Shown piece by piece: positions 51,697-59,409 of a DNA stretch of 64,000 nucleotides; position 1 is the stretch's first letter, and every line of letters starts with the position of its first letter. Origin of the DNA: Asanoa sp. WMMD1127 (GTDB taxonomy: Bacteria > Actinomycetota > Actinomycetes > Mycobacteriales > Micromonosporaceae); NCBI RefSeq assembly GCF_029626225.1, contig NZ_JARUBP010000001.1, forward strand, positions 2,604,001 to 2,668,000, given 5' to 3'. The translations under genes and the position numbers were made by a program. The notes under the pieces are model-generated. The model saw nothing but the letters and a program-made list of their open reading frames with translations. It was not told the DNA's origin and did no database searches.

Positions 51697-52731
51697 TCAG
51701 GCGGGGGCGTCCTCGGGCTCCGGCTCGCGCATCGAGGGCTCGTCGTGCTCCTCGAGGGTCCGCGGCGGCGGGACGCTGAAGTCCTGGTCGAAGTCGGCGT
51801 CCTGGTCGCCCGGGCCCTGCTCCGTGTTGACCACCGAGTCCTCGGCGTTGACGTTGGTGTTCTCCGTGATCGTGGTGTCGTTGTCCTCGTTGGTGGTGTC
51901 ACCGTCGCCGAGGCCGATCGCGGAGTCGTCGTTGTCGGCGATGTTGGTGCCGGAGCCGACGTTGGAGTTGTCGAGCGTCGAGTCGTTGACGTTGTTGACG
52001 TCGCCGTCGCCGAAGTTGATGACGCCGTCGTTGTCGCCGTCGACGTCCACGTCGTTGGCTTGCTGGTCGTTGTTGTTGCCGACGATCGAGTCCTCGACGT
52101 CGCCGTCGGCCACGATGCCGGTGTTGGTGCCGGTCACCACGGGCGCCTCGAGGTCGCCGTCGACCGAGACGGCGCCGTCGCTGTTGAACAGGTTGTCGCC
52201 CTCGATGTCGCCGTCGACGACCTGCGAGTTGGCCCCGGTGGCGGCGTTGACGTCGTCGGCCTCGCCGACCGCCACGGCGCCCGCGCCGGACGCGTTGGCG
52301 TTGTTGCTGTCGATGTCGAGCTCGCCGTCGAAGTCGTCGCCGACCTCGACGTTGGTGCTCTGGTCGACGATCTCGTTGATGATGTCGTTGTCGTTGGTCA
52401 CCTGGTTGACGTAGGTCAGGTGCTGCACGACCTGCTCCATCGACTGCGGCCCGGAGGTCACGTGGTGGGTGGGCGGGGTGTAGCCGCCGCCACCGCCGCC
52501 GCCGCTCGTGTAGCTCTGCAGCGCCCGCGCCGCGTCGGCCGGGAAGCCCGGCTCGCCGCAGGCCTGCTGCACGATCGCCGGCATGTCGAGGCCGGACAGG
52601 TCGTGCTCGGTGATGCCCTGGGCGACGAGCTCGCCCTGGGGGTTCTGCGCGAACTGCAGAGCCTTGGTCGGGTCCGTCGCCAGCTGCTTGACGAGGTTGA
52701 CCAGGAGGTTGGTGAGCTCGAGATTCTGCAT
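51697..52731 (-). CDS. IniB N-terminal domain protein with Asp/Asn-rich repeat tail
   Basis: 344 residues from ATG 52729-52731 with AAGGAGG 8 bp upstream. Residues 1-62 are the IniB N-domain (LTNLLVNLVKQLATDPTKAL, QGITEHDLSGLDMPAIVQQACG). A Gly7 linker leads to about 230 residues of imperfect 18-22-residue repeats built around [VA]DGD[ILV]E and rich in Asn, Asp, Val, Thr and Gly, which could form a beta-solenoid. The end is Pro/Glu-rich. Mycobacterial IniB has a Gly-rich tail instead. No signal peptide or membrane helix is seen. It is upstream of both dynamin genes. Confidence 0.88.
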   Translation of the reverse strand: MQNLELTNLLVNLVKQLATDPTKALQFAQNPQGELVAQGITEHDLSGLDMPAIVQQACGEPGFPADAARALQSYTSGGGGGGGYTPPTHHVTSGPQSMEQVVQHLTYVNQVTNDNDIINEIVDQSTNVEVGDDFDGELDIDSNNANASGAGAVAVGEADDVNAATGANSQVVDGDIEGDNLFNSDGAVSVDGDLEAPVVTGTNTGIVADGDVEDSIVGNNNDQQANDVDVDGDNDGVINFGDGDVNNVNDSTLDNSNVGSGTNIADNDDSAIGLGDGDTTNEDNDTTITENTNVNAEDSVVNTEQGPGDQDADFDQDFSVPPPRTLEEHDEPSMREPEPEDAPA

Positions 52732-52815
52732 TTCCCTTGCCTCCTTCTGAGGAGTTCTCCCGGCCTGTCTGGCGGGTGTGCATACAGCGTCGCCGTCGGC
52801 CCACCCCCCGGACAT

Positions 52816-52845
52816 CGGGAAGACCCCCCTGGTTGGGGGGAGGGG
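52816..52845 (-). promoter_or_regulatory. G/C-tract inverted repeat in the IniB-like promoter region
   Basis: CCCCCC-TGGTT-GGGGGG (52824-52840), preceded by CGGGAAGA and followed by AGGGG. The motifs CGGG(G)AAG(A/T)CCCC and GGTTGGGGG-AGGG recur upstream of the Hsp70-like gene. TATGCA further down (minus strand, about 52778-52783) may be the -10 box. A binding site for the adjacent LuxR regulator is a reasonable guess. Confidence 0.45.
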
Positions 52846-52905
52846 ATAGGGGGTGCCGGCCGGTACACAGCAGACCGCGAAACAACCCGCTGATGACGCG
52901 GAGTG

Positions 52906-55185
52906 TCAGGAATTGAGCAGGGATTTCAACGCGGCGACGAATTCCGCCCGGTCGGTGGCGCCGACCTTGACGCGGATCCGGGCCACGTGATGCTCGACGG
53001 TCTTCGGCGAGATGAAGAGCTGAGCCCCGATCTCCTTGTGGGTACGCCCGTCGAGCACCAGCCGGGCCACCTCGACCTCCCGTTCGGACAGTCCGGCCGC
53101 GTTGCCCTCGCCGGCCCGCTCCGGCTCGGCGCCCGACAGCTCGCGGGCCACCTCCAGCAGCCGGCGGGCGGCGGTCGGGTCGGTGGTGCGGATGGCGGCG
53201 TGCCCCGCCAGGCGGGATGCCTCCCACGGCAGTTCGGCGGCGCCGAGCGCGTCGGCCGCGGCGAGGACGGCGTCGAGGTCGACCGCGCCGGCCAGCGAGC
53301 GCGTCCACGCCGCCGCGGCCGCCGCCTGGGCCCGCTGCCGCTCGCCGCCCGCGCCGGCCGACCCGACCGCGTCGGCGGCCGCCTTGACCGCGGTCGGGTC
53401 GTCGGCCGCGACGCCGATCTGCAGCCGGATCCAGGCGAGGGCGACGGTCCAGGCCGGCGGATGGCCGAGCCCGGCGACGACGCCGTCGAGCGCCGCCAGC
53501 ACCGGCGCGATCCGTCGTGGTTGCCGCAGCCGGGTCGCGGCCACGGCCAGCTCCTCCACCTGCTCCAACTGGAACAGGTCGACCGCCTGCCGGGCCAGCA
53601 CGGGCTCGACGCTCACCCACGCCTCGCGCAGCTTGGCGATGTCGCCCGACCGGCGGGCCAGCCCCGCCCGCAGCGCGGCCGCCAGCAGCACCTCGCGGCC
53701 GGGCAGCCCGTCGCCGAGCCGGCGCAGCTCGGCCAGCGCGGTGTCGTAGCGACCCGTGCGCAGCCGGGTCCAGGCCAGCAGCAGGCGGTGGCGCTGGGTG
53801 AAGACCGGGCCGCCGACGCCGCGGTCGAGGGCGCGGTGCAGCAGGTGCTCGGCGGTCCCCGCGTCGCCGGCCGTGACGGCGACGATCGCGGCCAGCGCGT
53901 GGGGCGTATCCGGCAGCACCACCGTGGGCGGCGTGCGCTCCACGGCCTCGGCGGCCTCGATCAGCAGCGGCACCGCCGCCCCCGGCTCGCTCGCCGCAGC
54001 GACCACTGCTTGCGCAAGAAGGAACGGCCCGTTGTTAACGCTTTCCGCAGAGGAACGGTCCGTTCCTAACGCGGCGCGGGCGTCGGCGAACCGGCCGAGG
54101 GCGACGAGCGACGGCACTGCGAGCAGCGGCCCGGGCGAGGCTGCGGTGGCGGACGGGGCGGCCGGGTGGCCCGACCGCCCGTCGGCGGCGGCGAGCGTTT
54201 CGACGGCGCGAGCCGGCCGGCCGTCGTGGGCCGCGACTGCGCCGGCCACCAGGGCGAACCGGTGTCGGTCGGCCGGACGGGAGGCACCGGACGGCTCGAC
54301 GGGGAGTCCGACCAGCGCGGCCGCCTCGGCCCGGCCCGCGGCGACCGTCGCGGGATCGGCGCCGGCGTCGACCGCGTCGGCGTACCAGGAGATGGCGGCG
54401 GCCGGGTCGGTGAAGCGCAGGCGGTCGCCGGCGGCGCGGAACACGTCGGCGCCGGTGCGGATGCGGGCCGCCCGCAGTTGGGTGGCGGCCGCGACCGGGT
54501 CGGCGCCCGAGGCGGCCAGGGCCGTGGCGACCCGGGCGTGCACCCGGCGGCGCTCGGCCGGCGCGAGATCGTCGAGCAGGGCCGCCGCCACCGCGGGCAC
54601 GAGCCGCTCGGTGTCGGGCGCCAGGAAACCGAGGTCGCGGAGGGCACGCAGCGCCCCGGCGAGCGCGTCGGGCGGCTGGCCCGTGGCGCCGGCCAGCACG
54701 TCGTCGGCCAGGTCGAGGCCGAGCGCCAGTGTGCGGGCCACCTCGATCACCATCGGGTCCACTGTGGCCAGGCGACGCTGCACCCGGCCGAGCAGTCCGC
54801 CGTCGGCCAGCAGCGCGGCGATCGCCGGCCAGCCCGCGCAGGCCTCGTGCAGGTCGGGCCGGCCGGTCAGGGCTGCGATCGCCGCGGCGTCGAGCGGCGC
54901 GAGCCGGGTCAGGCCGTCGTGGGCGGCCAGCTCGTCGAGCTCCGCCAGCGCCGGCCGGTCCAGCGTCGGGCGGCGGCCGAGCAGCAGGGGTATGCCCCGA
55001 CGGGCCACATCGGACAGCGCTGCCAGGATCGCGTCGGGCAGGCGATGCGGGTCGTCGACGACCACGGCGGACGGGGCCGCGGGCACCTCGGGCCGGTCGG
55101 GCGTCACCCACACGGCGTGGGGTGGGGCGAGCGCGCGCAACCGGTGCGTACGCCCGGCTCCGTCGACCCCCACCACGACCGCCAT
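52906..55185 (-). CDS. IniR-like LuxR-family regulator with degenerate P-loop
   Basis: 759 residues. The N-terminus VVGVDGAGRTHRLRAL sits where Walker A should be but has Arg for the Lys (GAGRT), and AVVVDDPHRL stands for Walker B, so ATP binding is doubtful. A long TPR-like helical region follows, then a C-terminal LuxR HTH (about 695-755; LSEREVEVARLV, HKEIGAQLFISPKTVEHH). Its place directly upstream of the IniB-like gene matches iniR (Rv0339c) beside iniBAC in mycobacteria, where IniR activates the operon. A 54-bp palindromic element lies in frame within the gene (54019-54072). Confidence 0.87.
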   Translation of the reverse strand: MAVVVGVDGAGRTHRLRALAPPHAVWVTPDRPEVPAAPSAVVVDDPHRLPDAILAALSDVARRGIPLLLGRRPTLDRPALAELDELAAHDGLTRLAPLDAAAIAALTGRPDLHEACAGWPAIAALLADGGLLGRVQRRLATVDPMVIEVARTLALGLDLADDVLAGATGQPPDALAGALRALRDLGFLAPDTERLVPAVAAALLDDLAPAERRRVHARVATALAASGADPVAAATQLRAARIRTGADVFRAAGDRLRFTDPAAAISWYADAVDAGADPATVAAGRAEAAALVGLPVEPSGASRPADRHRFALVAGAVAAHDGRPARAVETLAAADGRSGHPAAPSATAASPGPLLAVPSLVALGRFADARAALGTDRSSAESVNNGPFLLAQAVVAAASEPGAAVPLLIEAAEAVERTPPTVVLPDTPHALAAIVAVTAGDAGTAEHLLHRALDRGVGGPVFTQRHRLLLAWTRLRTGRYDTALAELRRLGDGLPGREVLLAAALRAGLARRSGDIAKLREAWVSVEPVLARQAVDLFQLEQVEELAVAATRLRQPRRIAPVLAALDGVVAGLGHPPAWTVALAWIRLQIGVAADDPTAVKAAADAVGSAGAGGERQRAQAAAAAAWTRSLAGAVDLDAVLAAADALGAAELPWEASRLAGHAAIRTTDPTAARRLLEVARELSGAEPERAGEGNAAGLSEREVEVARLVLDGRTHKEIGAQLFISPKTVEHHVARIRVKVGATDRAEFVAALKSLLNS
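54019..54072 (-). repeat. 54-bp palindromic element, copy A, in frame inside the IniR-like gene
   Basis: Read on the minus strand it matches copy B (59356-59409, plus strand) at 49 of 54 positions. It holds GGAACGG(A/T)CCGTT...GTTAACAACGG(G/A)CCGTTCC. Its 54 bases are 18 codons, adding LGTDRSSAESVNNGPFL to the protein without a frameshift. It behaves like a small mobile palindromic repeat tolerated in coding sequence. Confidence 0.85.
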
Positions 55186-55213
55186 GCGACGCAGCGTGCC
55201 ATCACTCGAGCCG

Positions 55214-55235
55214 CGCGACCAGTCGCCCGGTCGCG
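55214..55235 (-). terminator. Hairpin after the deacetylase/glycosyltransferase operon
   Basis: CGCGACC, eight bases, GGTCGCG: a perfect 7-bp stem 24 bp past the stop at 55259 and before the IniR-like start at 55185. It probably ends the upstream operon; no T run. Confidence 0.45.
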
Positions 55236-55258
55236 ACTGTCCGGTAGGCGTCTGTGCG

Positions 55259-57733
55259 TTAGGTGTGCACGGCCGCCTCGCCGGTGCGGCGGAGCTTGTG
55301 CCAGCGCAGCCGGCCGCCGGTCAGGGCGGTGACCAGCGACTGGATGAGCACGAGATACATGAGCTGGCGGTACGCGAACTGCTGCAGCGGCAGTGTCCAG
55401 AGTGGCGTCAGGCGCTCCTTGTCGAGCTTGAACGCCACCACGCCCGTGATCAGCTGTAGGCCGAGCATCGCCAGCCAGGCGAGCGCGGTCTCGCCCCGGC
55501 CCGCGAACAGCACGCCGTAGACGGCCAGCAGGTCGATCACCGGGGCGAGCAGCGGCAGCGCGATGCCGAACAGCGCCAGGAACGGCAGACCGCGGCGGCC
55601 GAAGCGACCCGAGGGGCCGTCGTCGACCAGGGACCGGCGGTGCTTCCACATCGCCTGCATGGTGCCGTAGCTCCACCGGTAGCGCTGCCGCCAGAGCTGG
55701 CCCAGCGACGCGGGGGCCTCGGTCCAGGCGCGGGCGCGGCCCTCGTAGACCACCTTCCAGCCGGCCCGGCAGAACGCGATCGTGACGTCGGTGTCCTCGG
55801 CGAGCGTGTCGTCGCTCATCCCGCCGATCGCCAGCAGGGCGTCCTTGCGCCACGCGCCGATCGCGCCGGGGACCGTGGGCATGCAGCGCAGCGTCTCGTA
55901 GAGGCGGCGGTCGAGGTTGAAGCCGATCACGTACTCGATGTGCTGCCAGCGGGCGACCAGGCTGGCCCGGTTGCCGACCTTGACGTTGCCGGCGACCGCG
56001 CCCACCTCGGGGTCGGCGAACGGCTGCACGAGCTGGCGCACCGAGTCGGCCTCGAAGATCGTGTCGCCGTCGACCATCACGATGATGTCGTGGCTGGCCG
56101 CCGCCACACCGGTGTTCAGCGCGCTCGACTTGCCGCCGTTGGGCTTGCGGATCACGCGTACGTTCGGCAGGTTCAGGCTTTCCGCGATGTCGGCGGTGTC
56201 GTCGGTCGAGCCGTCGTCGACGACGATCACCTCGATGCCGCCCGGATGGTCGCCGCCGGCCAGCGAGCGCACCGCCGACTCGATGCCCTCGCGCTCGTTG
56301 TAGGCGGGCACGATCACCGACACCGGAGCGGTCACCGGCGGACCCCACGACCAGTCGCCGCGGCGCCGCCGTGCCTGGCGACCGGAGAGCACGAAGAGCA
56401 GCAGCGTACGGGCGAGCGTCAGGATGCCGACGATCAGGAACAGCACCGCGACGAAGTCCAGTGACCAGTCGGCGATCCGGATCGCCGTCGCCAGGGCCAG
56501 GCCGCGCTGCTGCTCGGCGGCCGCGGCGGGCGGATTGCGCAGCACGGTCGGCGCGGCGCCGGTCTCCGGGTCGGTCAGCGCCTGGCGCAGGCCGTCGGTG
56601 ACCGTCACGAACGAGTAGCCCCGCGCCTGCATCATCGGGACGAACCGCTCCAGCGCCTGCACGGTCTGCTCGCGGTCACCGCCCGCGTCGTGCAGCAGGA
56701 CGACCGCGCCGGCGTCGCCCTCCGGCATCATGTTGGCGATGATCCGGTCGACGCCGGGCCGGGCCCAGTCCTGGCTGTCGCGGTCGTTGACCACCGTGAC
56801 ATAGCCGAGCCCGCCGGCCTGGTTGACCAGCTTCCAGGCCGCGTCGTCGATCGCGTCGGCCCGCGACGAATAGGGGAAGCGGAGCAGCGAGCTGCGCACC
56901 CCGGCGGCGTCGGCGAGGGCGAGCTGGGTCTGCGAGTACTCCATCCGGCGGCGCCACTCGGGGAGCGTCGCGACGTCCGGGTGGGTGAAGGTGTGCACGC
57001 CGAGCTCGTGGCCGTTGTCGACGAGCTGCCGGGCCAGGCCCGGGTGGCGGACGACCTGCGAGCCGACGACGAAGAACGTCGCGTCGGCGTGGTAGCGGTC
57101 GAGGGTCGCCATCACCCGCGGCGTCCACACCGGATCGGGGCCATCGTCGAACGTGAGCGCGATGGTCTTCGGCGGCATGCGGTACGAGCGGGGATCCTGG
57201 CCCGGCACCGCGTTGATGATCGGCCCGCCCTCGAGGATCTGGTCCGGGACCGTGGTGGTCGGGCCCGGCTCGCTCTGGTGGTCGGGGGTGAAGCGCGCGT
57301 TCGCGTACGCCTCGACGAGCAGGAGGCTGACGAAGACGAAGACCAGGACGGCGGCGACGACCCATTTGGGCTTGGGTACGACCCGGCGTGCGCTGCGGCG
57401 CGGCGGCGCGTCGTCGGCGGCGACGGTGACCGGCGGTGGTGGCGGTGGGATCGGAGGCTGGTTGGCGAGGATCACGGCGGTGTCGGTGGCGGCGGTGCGT
57501 TGGTTCGGGAGGGGGGTCCCGACGACGGCGCGGCCGGTCGCCGGTGGGACCGGGATCGGCTGGGTGTCCTCGTCGGGGTCGACGTCCTGGTCGGCGTCCT
57601 CGTCGTCCAGCAGGGGGTATTCCGGTAGCTGCGGGGCGATCTTGAGGCCGGCGGGGATGCTGGCGCGGCCGAGGACGGGCTCGCCGGCGGTGCCGGCGAG
57701 CCCGTCGTACGGGTCACGGGTGGGTGCGCTCAT
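55259..57733 (-). CDS. Fused polysaccharide deacetylase and family 2 glycosyltransferase
   Basis: 824 residues. A disordered cytoplasmic N-terminus (1-120), a helix (about 121-142), a NodB-type deacetylase outside (about 185-370) with TFDDGPD, HTFTHPD and RFPYSS metal/catalytic motifs, a helix (about 420-445), a cytoplasmic GT2 domain (about 465-700) with VSVIVPAYNE, VVDDGS, DGD, AEDTD and QRYRW, and several C-terminal helices. The GT2 half is of the chitin/hyaluronan/poly-GlcNAc synthase kind. It would make a beta-linked hexosamine polymer and deacetylate it on the outside. ATG 57731-57733 overlaps the upstream stop as ATGA. Confidence 0.92.
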   Translation of the reverse strand: MSAPTRDPYDGLAGTAGEPVLGRASIPAGLKIAPQLPEYPLLDDEDADQDVDPDEDTQPIPVPPATGRAVVGTPLPNQRTAATDTAVILANQPPIPPPPPPVTVAADDAPPRRSARRVVPKPKWVVAAVLVFVFVSLLLVEAYANARFTPDHQSEPGPTTTVPDQILEGGPIINAVPGQDPRSYRMPPKTIALTFDDGPDPVWTPRVMATLDRYHADATFFVVGSQVVRHPGLARQLVDNGHELGVHTFTHPDVATLPEWRRRMEYSQTQLALADAAGVRSSLLRFPYSSRADAIDDAAWKLVNQAGGLGYVTVVNDRDSQDWARPGVDRIIANMMPEGDAGAVVLLHDAGGDREQTVQALERFVPMMQARGYSFVTVTDGLRQALTDPETGAAPTVLRNPPAAAAEQQRGLALATAIRIADWSLDFVAVLFLIVGILTLARTLLLFVLSGRQARRRRGDWSWGPPVTAPVSVIVPAYNEREGIESAVRSLAGGDHPGGIEVIVVDDGSTDDTADIAESLNLPNVRVIRKPNGGKSSALNTGVAAASHDIIVMVDGDTIFEADSVRQLVQPFADPEVGAVAGNVKVGNRASLVARWQHIEYVIGFNLDRRLYETLRCMPTVPGAIGAWRKDALLAIGGMSDDTLAEDTDVTIAFCRAGWKVVYEGRARAWTEAPASLGQLWRQRYRWSYGTMQAMWKHRRSLVDDGPSGRFGRRGLPFLALFGIALPLLAPVIDLLAVYGVLFAGRGETALAWLAMLGLQLITGVVAFKLDKERLTPLWTLPLQQFAYRQLMYLVLIQSLVTALTGGRLRWHKLRRTGEAAVHT

Positions 57734-58842
57734 GCGGCCGCGGTGGTCGGGGTCGGCGTCCGGGCGCCGGTGGCCGTCGTCGACGCGGTGACCGGTGCGG
57801 CGCTCGACGACGTGCCGCCGGTGTTGTCGCCGCCGCTCTCGTTCGCGCCGTTGCCGCTGGAGCCGCCGCCGGTGTCGCCCGATCCGCCGCCGGTGCCGCC
57901 GGTGTTCCCGGTGCCGCCGCCGGAGCCGCCCGGGTCGCCGGTGCCGCCGCCGCTGCCGGACCCGCTGCCGGATCCGCCGCCGCTGTCCGAGCCGGATCCG
58001 TTGCCGGAGCCGCCGCCGTCGGAGCCGCCACCGCCACTGCCGGTGCCGCCCCCAGCGCCACTGCCGGTTCCGCCGCCACTGCCGGTTCCGCCGCCGCTGC
58101 CTGTGCCGCCACCGTCGCCGGTGCCGCCACCGCTGCCACCGGCGTTGCCGGTGCCGCCGCCGGTGCCGCCACCGCCGTTGCCGGTGCCGGTGCCGCCGCC
58201 GTTGCCGGTGCCGTTGCCGGTGCCGCCGTCGCTGCCGTTGCCGGGCTGCGGGCCGGCGGGCTGACCGCCGCCACCCCCACCGCCGGCCGGCGGATCGACG
58301 GTCGGCGGCGCGGTCGGATCCTCGGTCGGTCCGGGCGGTGCGGTCGGCGTGCCTTCCGGCGGCCGGGTCGGTGGGTTCGTCGCGGGCGGTGGCGAGACGG
58401 GCGCGGTGCCCTTGGTCGGGCTCGGCGTGGGCCGGGCGGCGACGGGCAGGGTCGAGGTGCGCAGCCCGCTCGGCGCACCGGGCGCGGTCGGCGGGGGCAG
58501 CGGCGCCACGAACGGCCCGGGGTCCGGCGGGCGGAACGCGGTGCGCAGCGGGTTCTGCGCGGGCCGGTCGTCCTGTTCGGGTTCCTGCACCCGGTCGGGG
58601 AACGGCATCAGCGCGTGCGGCAGCGCGGGGCCACCGGCGATGCTGACGCCGACCAGCGCGGTGTAGCCGAGGCACACGGCGCCGATCCCGTACGCCGTCC
58701 AGCGCACGAGCCGCCGCCGCCGACCGGTCTCGTCGACGAAGATGGGCGCCGCGGGGTCCTGCCCCAGCGTCACTCCAGGCGCGTCGACCGGCTCCGCGGC
58801 GCTGACGATGATGTCGGTTTCGGGTTCCTGGTCCGGAATCAC
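57730..58842 (-). CDS. Single-pass membrane protein with Pro/Thr linker and Gly-rich tail
   Basis: 370 residues from GTG 58840-58842. An acidic cytoplasmic start (1-45), one helix (about 48-70), a Pro/Thr/Ser linker (about 90-180) and a 165-residue tail made of Gly, Ser, Thr, Asn repeats (GGGTGSG, GGGTGNG types), ending in a Thr/Ala/Pro segment. No sortase motif. It may be a wall-spanning spacer or scaffold for the coupled deacetylase/GT2 enzyme. A TACGCT hexamer 7 bp before the GTG suggests a leaderless start. Confidence 0.8.
   Translation of the reverse strand: MIPDQEPETDIIVSAAEPVDAPGVTLGQDPAAPIFVDETGRRRRLVRWTAYGIGAVCLGYTALVGVSIAGGPALPHALMPFPDRVQEPEQDDRPAQNPLRTAFRPPDPGPFVAPLPPPTAPGAPSGLRTSTLPVAARPTPSPTKGTAPVSPPPATNPPTRPPEGTPTAPPGPTEDPTAPPTVDPPAGGGGGGGQPAGPQPGNGSDGGTGNGTGNGGGTGTGNGGGGTGGGTGNAGGSGGGTGDGGGTGSGGGTGSGGGTGSGAGGGTGSGGGGSDGGGSGNGSGSDSGGGSGSGSGSGGGTGDPGGSGGGTGNTGGTGGGSGDTGGGSSGNGANESGGDNTGGTSSSAAPVTASTTATGARTPTPTTAAA
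57830..58290 (-). repeat. Low-complexity GGC/GGT tandem repeats coding Gly-Thr/Ser/Asn
   Basis: Irregular repeats of 9, 15 and 18 bp, all multiples of three (units such as GGCGGCACCGGC), within the gene above. Likely unstable in length between strains. Confidence 0.8.
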
Positions 58843-59355
58843 GCCGGGAAGCGTAGAAAGCACGCTGCGCGATGAGGAGACGTCAGTCACCCAGCCGGGC
58901 GTCGTCGGCCCAGTCCGTAAAACTGCCCGAACCGGCCGCAACCGACCGGCCCACCCCGCGCCGCCGACGCGCGTCGGCCACCGAAACGCCACTGTGACCA
59001 GCATTGATGTCAAGCGTCAAGGCCGGTAACGGAAATCTTGTGCGACGCTCACTGTCCGGTACGCGACAACTGCGCAGGTTGTTCGACGATGCTCGCGTCG
59101 GGAATCCGACCACATTTCTGGACCCCATCACCCGTTGTGCCGGTGATCGCCGCTCGTTAAGCTCTCATGTGCGCGCCCCTATCGCCCGCTTCCCCCGTGG
59201 CAGGCGATCGGGGCGCGCCCTATTTGCCGGTTGCCCGCGACCCGGTCGCACCTAGGCCGGCCCGTCGCGTGATGACCCCGCCGCAGACCGCCCTTCACCC
59301 GCCGGCCGGCAACTCTCCGCAGCCCGCGTTCCACGATCGGAAAGCGCCGCCTCCG
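58843..59355. other. Long intergenic region with structured element
   Basis: 513 bp without a supportable gene between the Gly-rich protein start and repeat copy B. It holds TTGA-N9-TCAA near 59001, ATCACC-N9-GGTGAT (59129-59149) and a long hairpin at 59171-59218. Otherwise nothing recognised. Confidence 0.5.
59171..59218 (+). ncRNA. Candidate small structured RNA: 19-bp hairpin with C-rich loop
   Basis: Arms GCGCGCCCCTATCGCCCGC and GCAGGCGATCGGGGCGCGC pair at 17 of 19 positions around a 10-base loop TTCCCCCGTG. Upstream, TTGTGC and TAAGCT are 17 bp apart and end about 10 bp before the hairpin, so a short transcript could begin there. The C-rich loop recalls actinobacterial 6C-type RNAs, but only one such hairpin is visible. 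A terminator without a nearby upstream gene is the main alternative. Confidence 0.35.
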
Positions 59356-59409
59356 GCGTTAGGAACGGTCCGTTGTTCTGCGGAAACCGTTAACAACGGA
59401 CCGTTCCTT
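59356..59409 (+). repeat. 54-bp palindromic element, copy B
   Basis: AGGAACGGTCCGTTGTT and AACAACGGACCGTTCCT are perfect 17-bp inverted arms around a 14-bp centre. It abuts the stop codon of the DapA-like gene (59410), where it could work as a terminator or 3' end stabiliser. Near-identical to copy A. Confidence 0.88.

Noticed and set aside
57743-58264. Proline-rich open frame on the plus strand
   Set aside because: It is the complement of the Gly-rich repeat tail and has no independent support.
57830-58290. Possible CRISPR-like repeats
   Set aside because: Units are short, contiguous and multiples of three inside a coding frame, without unique spacers.
59171-59218. Assignment to the 6C RNA family
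   Set aside because: Only one C-rich loop with five C is visible; the family has two such hairpins.
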